From Salipiger marinus (GTDB lineage: Bacteria; Pseudomonadota; Alphaproteobacteria; Rhodobacterales; Rhodobacteraceae), in contig NZ_FNEJ01000013.1 of NCBI RefSeq assembly GCF_900100085.1, forward strand, positions 1-64,000: a stretch of 64,000 nt of DNA, given 5' to 3'. The notes under the pieces are model-generated. The model was not told the DNA's origin, did no database searches, and saw only the letters and a program-made list of their open reading frames with translations. The position numbers and the translations under genes are program-made. How positions within the stretch are numbered: the first letter of the stretch is position 1; every line of letters begins with the position of its first letter. Positions 18,822-25,167 of this stretch are shown here, in pieces.

Positions 18822-20075
18822 GTGACCCGCGCATGGGTTCTGCATCCCGACCTCAAGGGGGACCGGGACCGCAGGGATGCCGACATGGCGCTGGAAGAGG
18901 CGGTGGCGCTGGCCGCCGCCCTGCCGGATCTGGAAGTGGTGGGCGCCACCGTGGTGCCGCTGCGCGATCCGCAGCCGGGGACGCTCTTCGGCTCCGGCAA
19001 GGTGGCCGAGCTGAAATCCGTGCTGAAAGAGGCCGAGGCCGAACTGGTGCTGGTCGACGGCCCGGTGACCCCGGTGCAGCAGCGCAATCTGGAAAAGGAA
19101 TGGGGCGTCAAGCTTCTGGACCGGACCGGGCTGATCCTTGAAATCTTCTCCGACCGTGCCGCCACCCGCGAAGGTGTGCTGCAGGTAGAGATGGCGGCCC
19201 TCAGCTATCAGCGCACGCGGCTGGTGCGGGCATGGACCCACCTTGAACGCCAGCGCGGCGGGCTTGGCTTTGTCGGCGGCCCCGGCGAGACGCAGATCGA
19301 GGCGGACCGCCGCGCCATCGACGACCAGCTGGTGCGGCTGCGCCGTCAGCTCGACAAGGTGGTGAAGACCCGCGAACTGCACCGCAAGGCGCGGGCCAAG
19401 GTGCCGTTCCCGATCGTGGCGCTGGTGGGCTATACCAATGCCGGGAAATCGACGCTGTTCAACCGCCTGACCGGGGCGGAGGTGCTGGCCAAGGACATGC
19501 TGTTCGCCACGCTGGATCCGACCATGCGCGCGGTGCGTCTGCCCACCGGGCTCGACGTGATCCTGTCCGATACGGTGGGCTTCATTTCGGATCTGCCGAC
19601 CGAACTGGTCGCGGCCTTCCGCGCCACGCTCGAAGAAGTGCTGGCGGCCGACATCATCTGCCATGTGCGCGACATCTCGCATCCCGCGACCGAGGAACAG
19701 GCGCAGGATGTGGCGACCATCCTGCGCTCGCTTGGCGTGGACCGCGACGTGCCGATGATCGAGGTCTGGAACAAGATCGACCTGCTCGACCCCGAAGAAC
19801 ATGACGGCGCGCAGGCGCGGGCCGCGCGCGAGGAGCATATCTTTGCCACCTCCGCGCTGACCGGCGAAGGGCTGGACGTGCTTCTGGAAGCGGTCACCGA
19901 AAAGCTGCAGGGCGCCGCCATCGAGGAGGATCTGCGGCTTGGCTTCAGCGAGGGCAAGCGCCGGGCCTGGCTCTTTGAGAAGGGCTTCGTGGTGTCCGAA
20001 CAGCAGGACGAAGACGGCTATCTGCTGCATCTGCGCTGGACGGTGCAGGACCGGTCAAGGTTCGAAACCGTCTGA
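18822..20075 (+). CDS. hflX: Ribosome-associated GTPase HflX
   Basis: GTPase that splits stalled or hibernating ribosomes, often next to hfq. It has 417 residues from the chosen GTG at 18822 (reading VTRAWVLHPDL), with AAGGAA 12 bases upstream. An in-frame TTG at 18801 overlapping the hfq stop would add 7 residues but has no ribosome site, so the start is uncertain. The N-terminal HflX domain has TLFGSGKVAEL and QRGGLGFVGGPGETQIE. GTPase motifs are GYTNAGKST, DTVGF and NKIDLL. Confidence 0.92.
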   Translation: MTRAWVLHPDLKGDRDRRDADMALEEAVALAAALPDLEVVGATVVPLRDPQPGTLFGSGKVAELKSVLKEAEAELVLVDGPVTPVQQRNLEKEWGVKLLDRTGLILEIFSDRAATREGVLQVEMAALSYQRTRLVRAWTHLERQRGGLGFVGGPGETQIEADRRAIDDQLVRLRRQLDKVVKTRELHRKARAKVPFPIVALVGYTNAGKSTLFNRLTGAEVLAKDMLFATLDPTMRAVRLPTGLDVILSDTVGFISDLPTELVAAFRATLEEVLAADIICHVRDISHPATEEQAQDVATILRSLGVDRDVPMIEVWNKIDLLDPEEHDGAQARAAREEHIFATSALTGEGLDVLLEAVTEKLQGAAIEEDLRLGFSEGKRRAWLFEKGFVVSEQQDEDGYLLHLRWTVQDRSRFETV

Positions 20076-20102
20076 GTTTCGGTCTGTAACGGATTGATTT
20101 AC

Positions 20103-21029
20103 CTAGATAAGCGGCGCGTCTGATCTTATGATCAGGCGCGCCGCTGCCAGTTTCAGCGCCTGCCGCTGCGACGGCTGCGCGGGGGTGCGGCACCAGAGCC
20201 CCAGCGCATAGGCGCGCTGCAGGAACAGCCGCAGCTCTGCGGGCGTGTCGCGGTCGTCATAGCCGGAGGCCAGCGCTGCCGCCATCGGGGCAATGTCGCC
20301 GCCCAAGGCCACGGCATCGATCAGCAGCGCCACCAGATCGCGCGCGGGATCATCCTCTGCCGCATTCTCCACATCCAGCCCCCAGAGCGCGCCGTCGCTC
20401 ACCACAAGGTTCGACAGATGCAGGTCGCGATGGGTGACGGCGCGCGGCACCGGCAGGCCGCGCAGCTCTGGCACCAGCGCCTCAAGCTGCGCCAGAGCCT
20501 GCGCAAATTCCGCCATCTCGGGGAAGGGGCGCAGACCGTCCCGCGCCTCGGTCAGGCGGCGCGCAAGCCAGCCCATCTGCCGCGCCGGGCGCAGCTTGCC
20601 CTGCCTGCGGCTGAGCCCGTGCAGGGCGGCAAGCCAGCCGCCCGCACGGGTCATCAGGGCCGCCTTCGCGTCGGGGTCGAGCCCGGGCCAGAGGGCGGCG
20701 AGGGTGGCACCGGGGGCATAGTCCATCACCATCACCAGCCTGTCGGCGTCAAAGCCCAGCACCTGCGGCACCCGCCACGGGCCCGCGGCCAGCGCGCGGC
20801 CCAGCTCGGCCTGCCGCGCCGCCTGTGCTGCCGCGCGTGACGCCTCTGCCGGGGCATAGACCTTGGCCACCAGATGCCGGTCGGGATGGGCGGCGCAGAA
20901 CACCTGCGCGCGCAGCGGCTGGTCAAGGTTTTTCAGACAGCCCAGACCCCAGTCCCGCCCCGGAAACATGTCCGCCAGCGTGGCGCGGGCCAGCGCCTGC
21001 GCCTCTGCCCGCGTCAGATGCGTGGTCAC
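20103..21029 (-). CDS. APH-family phosphotransferase (aminoglycoside/choline kinase fold)
   Basis: A 308-residue protein with the kinase-like fold of the APH family. The catalytic loop is HRDLHLSNLVV and the metal-binding segment GLDVENAAEDDPARDL. The substrate is unknown; such proteins phosphorylate sugars, amino-alcohols, homoserine or antibiotics. The start is GTG at 21029, overlapping the stop of the acylase gene as GTGA, so the two are translationally coupled and may act on one compound. Its last codons lie inside a strong inverted repeat (20110-20145). Confidence 0.75.
   Translation of the reverse strand: MTTHLTRAEAQALARATLADMFPGRDWGLGCLKNLDQPLRAQVFCAAHPDRHLVAKVYAPAEASRAAAQAARQAELGRALAAGPWRVPQVLGFDADRLVMVMDYAPGATLAALWPGLDPDAKAALMTRAGGWLAALHGLSRRQGKLRPARQMGWLARRLTEARDGLRPFPEMAEFAQALAQLEALVPELRGLPVPRAVTHRDLHLSNLVVSDGALWGLDVENAAEDDPARDLVALLIDAVALGGDIAPMAAALASGYDDRDTPAELRLFLQRAYALGLWCRTPAQPSQRQALKLAAARLIIRSDAPLI
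20110..20145. terminator. Long hairpin between the convergent hflX and APH genes
   Basis: A near-perfect inverted repeat: AGCGGCGCG (20110-20118), CTGATC (20120-20125), loop TTAT, GATCAG (20130-20135), CGCGCCGCT (20137-20145), with one T/G pair between the arms. It covers the last codons of the minus-strand gene and lies 35 bases past the hflX stop. There is no uridine run on either side, so a role as a bidirectional 3' end barrier is inferred only. Confidence 0.5.
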
Positions 21030-23491
21030 GGTGTGACAAGCCGGGTGATGCCGACCGAGGCCGCCCGCGCCAGATCCTGATCCAGCGACATGGGCAGATA
21101 TTCGCCGCGCCGCCACAGCGTGCCCAGATCGTCGTAATGGCGCGACAGGAAATGCCCCGACTCGCCGGTGGACAGGATGTAGACCGAACTGTCGGGATCG
21201 GCGAAATCATAGACGCCGCGATAGGTTGCGCCATGCACGTTGCTGAACGGCTGCGGATCGCGCCCCGAGGTGCGCCCGCGCTGCAGGGTGAAATCCCCGC
21301 CCGAGGTGCTTTGCCGGATGTTCACGAAGGAGCGCAGCAGCGGCACGTTGCCCAGAACCGGGTGTTCGTGCGCTGCCTGATGCGCATCGCCCCAGCGCAG
21401 CGATTCCAGCGCCGTGCCATGGCGTTCGCCGACCCAGACCAGCGCATCGTCCAGCGCCATGCGCGCGATGTCGGAACAGGTTTCCACCACCACCGACCGG
21501 ATCACGTCGCACCACACGCCCGCGCCGTCGATGTCGCGGAACACCCGTTCGATGAACAGCGGCTCCACATGGGTGTAATTGTCGGCAAGCGGCCCGATCT
21601 CGTCCCGGATCAGCCGGTCCTGCAGCGCCCGCAGCCATGCCGCATAGAGCAGCGGCTCGGGCAGGTGCTCGTTCATCTCGCCGTTCCAGTTGGCCAGCAG
21701 ATCCAGCGCACGCTGGCGCTGGCGTTCGGGCGTGCCCTCGGGGGCGGCCTCGCCGGTATACCACAGGTCGCGCCCGATCAGCGGCAGCAGGGTGCGTGCG
21801 GCAGGCGACACGGTGTCAAGCTGCGCCTCGATGAAACTGTCGCGGGTATGGACCTGCCGCCCGGTCATCAGGCTCTGCCAGCGCATCACCCGCTGGCTGT
21901 CGCCCCAGTCAAAACTGACATGTTCGGGGAAGGGCCGGTCGATGACCTTGTTGTTGGTGTTGCCGACGATGCCGCCGGGCGGGTCCAGAAACAGCGGATT
22001 GGCGCTGTCGGGCAGGCGGCCCTGCCAGCGGTTGGCTTCGATCCAGCCGGGGCTGGGCAGGCGGCCCTGCGACTGATGCGCGGGATCGCGCGCGGGCATG
22101 GTGCCGATCAGCTTCATGGCGATGCGCTCGCCGTCGATCAGCGTCAGCATCTGCGAGGGCGCGACATACAGCTCGGAAGCCGCCAGCGCCTCGTCGACGT
22201 CCTGCGCCCGCATCAGCCGCAGCGCGGCAGAGAGCGAGGTATCGGCCCCGTCCAGCGCCGTCCATGCCAGCGAGACCACATCGCCCTGCGGCGTGATCGA
22301 GCCCAGATCGAAGGCGCTGCGCGGCAGCACCGGGCCGTTTTCGGTCCAGCGCAGGGTCAGGGTGACCGGCGCCTCGTTCTTGATGTCGACGATGGTGCGC
22401 CGCGTTTCGAAGGCGGCGAAACCGTCGGGCGTGCGGTAGCGGTCGGGATTGTCGGGGTCGAGCTCCTCGATGAACAGATCCTGATCGTCGAGATAGGAGG
22501 AGGTCAGCCCCCAGGCCAGATGTTCCGACCGCCCCAGCATCACCGCCGGAACCCCCGGCACGGTGCCGCCGATGACCCCGCCCGAGGACAGCTCCAGCCG
22601 TGCCAGATACCATGTGGAGGGCGCGGTGAAGCCCAGATGCGGGTCATTGGCCAGCAGCGTGCCGCCCCCGGCAGAGCGGGCGGGGCTTGCGGCCCATGCG
22701 TTCGAGGCCCCGGCAAGGCCGCGTTCGGGGAAGGGCGACAGCGCGTCCATCTCATGCGCCGCCGTGGCGAAGGGCTGCAGGGTCTTGCCGGGGAAAAGCT
22801 GCGCGTAATCGGGCAGGGCGGCGGTGCCCGCGCCGGGGATGTCGGGCAGGATGTCCTGCAGCCGCGCCGGATCGGGCAGCGCCAGCGAGGTCTGGGCGCG
22901 CAGGATTTCCTCGCGGAACTGGCCAGAGAGCTGCAGCGCCATCAGCTTGACGATGGCAAGGGAATCCGCAGGCTGCCATGGCGCGATGGGGGCGTTGAAC
23001 AGGAAGAATTCCGGCGCGCCACGGCCAAGGCTTTCGGCATTGATCTCGGCGATGCGGGCATTGACGCCTGCGGCATAAGCCTCCAGCGCCTCCAGTGCCT
23101 GCGGATCCTGCGCCGCCACTGACCGCACGGCCAGCGGATAAAGATCAAGCCTGCGCATCAGCGTGTCGGTTTCCAGCGTGCGGCGGCCAAAAAGCTCCGA
23201 CAGGCGCCCCTGCGCGGTGCGGCGCAGCAGGGTCATCTGCCATAGCCGGTCCTGCGCATGGGCATAGCCCAGCCCGAAATAGGCGTCGCTGTCATTTTGC
23301 GGGAAGATATGCGGCACGCCTGCATTGTCGCGCACGATCTCGATCTCGGCGCGGCTGCCCTCCACGGCGAGCACCTTGTCATAATCCGGCAGCGAGCGCG
23401 CGGCGAGGTAATAGACCAGCCCAAGCCCCAGCACGGCGAGCAGGATCGCAGCGCTGGTCAGCCTGAGCAGCCATCGGAAAAGTGTCGCCAT
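21026..23491 (-). CDS. Penicillin acylase family protein (Ntn hydrolase)
   Basis: An 821-residue precursor of the penicillin-acylase/acyl-homoserine-lactone acylase family. The N-terminal hydrophobic segment (residues 6-30) should send it to the periplasm. The autocatalytic junction GASNAW at 261-266 gives Ser263 as the new N-terminal nucleophile of the beta chain. DRLWQMTLLRR in the alpha chain and NDPHLGF downstream fit the family. The substrate is not predictable: antibiotics, lactone signals and other amides are all known. Coupled downstream APH-type kinase. Confidence 0.88.
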   Translation of the reverse strand: MATLFRWLLRLTSAAILLAVLGLGLVYYLAARSLPDYDKVLAVEGSRAEIEIVRDNAGVPHIFPQNDSDAYFGLGYAHAQDRLWQMTLLRRTAQGRLSELFGRRTLETDTLMRRLDLYPLAVRSVAAQDPQALEALEAYAAGVNARIAEINAESLGRGAPEFFLFNAPIAPWQPADSLAIVKLMALQLSGQFREEILRAQTSLALPDPARLQDILPDIPGAGTAALPDYAQLFPGKTLQPFATAAHEMDALSPFPERGLAGASNAWAASPARSAGGGTLLANDPHLGFTAPSTWYLARLELSSGGVIGGTVPGVPAVMLGRSEHLAWGLTSSYLDDQDLFIEELDPDNPDRYRTPDGFAAFETRRTIVDIKNEAPVTLTLRWTENGPVLPRSAFDLGSITPQGDVVSLAWTALDGADTSLSAALRLMRAQDVDEALAASELYVAPSQMLTLIDGERIAMKLIGTMPARDPAHQSQGRLPSPGWIEANRWQGRLPDSANPLFLDPPGGIVGNTNNKVIDRPFPEHVSFDWGDSQRVMRWQSLMTGRQVHTRDSFIEAQLDTVSPAARTLLPLIGRDLWYTGEAAPEGTPERQRQRALDLLANWNGEMNEHLPEPLLYAAWLRALQDRLIRDEIGPLADNYTHVEPLFIERVFRDIDGAGVWCDVIRSVVVETCSDIARMALDDALVWVGERHGTALESLRWGDAHQAAHEHPVLGNVPLLRSFVNIRQSTSGGDFTLQRGRTSGRDPQPFSNVHGATYRGVYDFADPDSSVYILSTGESGHFLSRHYDDLGTLWRRGEYLPMSLDQDLARAASVGITRLVTP

Positions 23492-23606
23492 GTCGCGCTC
23501 CGCCTCTGTCAGCCTGTCGGGGGATTACCGGAGCCCCGCCCCCTTGCCAAGGGGCGGGCAAGAGGGGAGAACAGGGACAATTGCAGCGGTAACGGGAGCT
23601 TGAACC

Positions 23607-24479
23607 ATGGCAAAATGCGCATTTCTGGGGCTGGGGGTGATGGGCCATCCGATGGCGGGGCATCTGGCCCGGGCCGGTCACGAGGTCGCCGTCTACAACC
23701 GCACCGCCGCCAAGGCGCAGGCCTGGGTCGAGGAATTCGGGGGCCGCATGGCGCCGACCCCGCGCGAGGCGGCGGAGGGCGCGGAGTTCGTCATGGCCTG
23801 CGTCGGCAATGACGATGACCTGCGCGCCGTCTGTCTGGGCGCCGAGGGCGCCTTTGCCGGCATGTCCGAGGGGGCGGTGTTTGTCGATCACACCACGGTC
23901 AGCTCCAGGGTGACGCTGGACCTGTACAAGGTGGCCAAGGAAAACGGACTGGGCTTTGTCGACGCGCCGGTCTCTGGCGGGCAGGCGGGCGCGCAGAACG
24001 GCCAGCTTGTGGTGATGTGCGGCGGCGACCAGCCCGATTACGACAGCGCCGAGCCGGTGATCGCCGCTTATGCCAAGCTCTGTCGCCGCATCGGCGACAG
24101 CGGCGCCGGGCAGACCTGCAAGATGGTGAACCAGATCTGCATCGCTGGGCTGGTGCAGGGCCTGTCCGAGGGGCTGGCCTTTGCCGAGAAGGCAGGCATC
24201 GACGGGCGCGCGGTGGTCGAGGTGATCGGCGGCGGCGCTGCGGGATCGTGGCAGATGATGAACCGTTACGAGACGATGCTGGACGACAAGTTCGAGCATG
24301 GCTTCGCGGTGGACTGGATGCGCAAGGATCTGGCGATCTGCCTTGCCACCGCCGAGGAAAACGGCGCCGCACTGCCGGTCACGGCGCTGGTGGACCAGTT
24401 CTACAAGGACGTGCAGAAGATGGGCGGCGGGCGCTGGGACACCTCGAGCCTGATCAAGCGGCTGAAGGCCTTCGACTGA
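23607..24479 (+). CDS. NAD(P)-dependent beta-hydroxyacid dehydrogenase
   Basis: A 290-residue member of the 3-hydroxyisobutyrate dehydrogenase/glyoxylate reductase family. The Rossmann motif is GLGVMGHPMAGHL (8-20), the substrate motif DAPVSGGQAGAQNG (119-132) and the catalytic lysine Lys172 in GAGQTCKMVNQ. The substrate could be 3-hydroxyisobutyrate, tartronate semialdehyde or a succinic-semialdehyde-type aldehyde; no pathway neighbour decides. Divergent from the acylase gene. A perfect 24-base palindrome follows the stop. Confidence 0.85.
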   Translation: MAKCAFLGLGVMGHPMAGHLARAGHEVAVYNRTAAKAQAWVEEFGGRMAPTPREAAEGAEFVMACVGNDDDLRAVCLGAEGAFAGMSEGAVFVDHTTVSSRVTLDLYKVAKENGLGFVDAPVSGGQAGAQNGQLVVMCGGDQPDYDSAEPVIAAYAKLCRRIGDSGAGQTCKMVNQICIAGLVQGLSEGLAFAEKAGIDGRAVVEVIGGGAAGSWQMMNRYETMLDDKFEHGFAVDWMRKDLAICLATAEENGAALPVTALVDQFYKDVQKMGGGRWDTSSLIKRLKAFD

Positions 24480-24487
24480 GCGCTGCT

Positions 24488-24514
24488 GACGGGGCGGCGC
24501 GCCGCCCCGTCTTC
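24488..24514 (+). terminator. Terminator after the dehydrogenase gene
   Basis: Perfect palindrome GACGGGGCGGC-GC-GCCGCCCCGTC (24488-24511), 9 bases past the stop and followed by TTCCT. The stem is very stable but the uridine run is short. Confidence 0.6.
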
Positions 24515-24540
24515 CTGCTGCCCTCCGGGCGCGGCGGGAA

Positions 24541-24686
24541 CCGTCCGTCAGGGACGGACGAATATAAGGAAGGGGGACTCTGCCCCCGTCCATTACAGAC
24601 TGACAAAGAAAGAGTGACAGGGGGCTCTGCCCCCGTCCGCCTGTGGCGGACTCCCCCGGGATATTTGCAGCCAATGGAAACGCTGA
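24541..24686 (+). repeat. Composite cluster of the dispersed palindromic repeat, copy 2
   Basis: Three pieces in a row. First, a hairpin CGTCCGT-CAGGG-ACGGACG, then AATATAAGGAAGGGGG. Second, a head GGGGGACTCTGCCCCC (24572-24587) without the downstream part. Third, a full copy: head GGGGGCTCTGCCCCC (24620-24634), hairpin linker GTCCGCC-TGT-GGCGGAC (24635-24651), CCCCCGGGATATTT (24653-24666) and a diverged tail to 24686. It looks like a nested or duplicated element between the dehydrogenase gene and rne. Confidence 0.75.
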
Positions 24687-24778
24687 GGTGGTGGCGGGCC
24701 GCGCCGCCGCGCGCGGGCTTTCTGCAGGCGCGGGGGCGGGGTCGGGTGCAGGTTTTCCACAGGCTGTCACATTCCATA

Positions 24779-24808
24779 TTGTCATCCGGGGCGGGATGCC
24801 CCTATGGT
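24779..24808 (+). promoter_or_regulatory. Candidate rne promoter
   Basis: TTGTCA (24779-24784) and TATGGT (24803-24808) are 18 bases apart, in a locally AT-richer stretch about 360 bases before the RNase E start. Transcription from here would include both GNRA hairpins in the leader. Confidence 0.4.
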
Positions 24809-24893
24809 AACTGTCAGGCCTGTTCCCCCGCGGGGGGAGGCCCCGAGAGTTTCGCTGCCCGGGCGCCGTCCGCAAGAGGACCCCAGGCAGACC

Positions 24894-24940
24894 GATCTGG
24901 CCGAAAGGCCAAGAATGCCGATCTGGCCGCGAGGCCATGA
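24894..24940 (+). promoter_or_regulatory. Two tandem GNRA-loop hairpins in the rne leader
   Basis: A 26-base unit repeated twice. Each carries a five-pair stem: TGGCC-GAAA-GGCCA (24898-24911) and TGGCC-GCGA-GGCCA (24924-24937). The loops differ but both are GNRA tetraloops, with the same CCGATC flank. A third small stem, CCGCA-GCT-TGCGG, follows near 24955. In E. coli rne is autoregulated through hairpins in its leader; a similar role here is inferred. The rest of 24687-25167 shows no gene. Confidence 0.55.
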
Positions 24941-25167
24941 AAGACCGCCCGGACCGCAGCTTGCGGCGGGCCGCAACAAGGCGCAGCGGGCCTGTCCCGG
25001 AGGCGTCGGAGAAGAACCGCGATGAAGCGCGCGACGAGATACAGGCACCCGGCTGAAGACAGAGCGTCTTCCCGTGTCTGCGTGCCGCAACTCGCCCAGA
25101 CAAGCCACGCCGCATCGCCCCCGGGTCCCGCGGGACCGGAGGCCCATGCGCCGTGCAGACGGATAAC

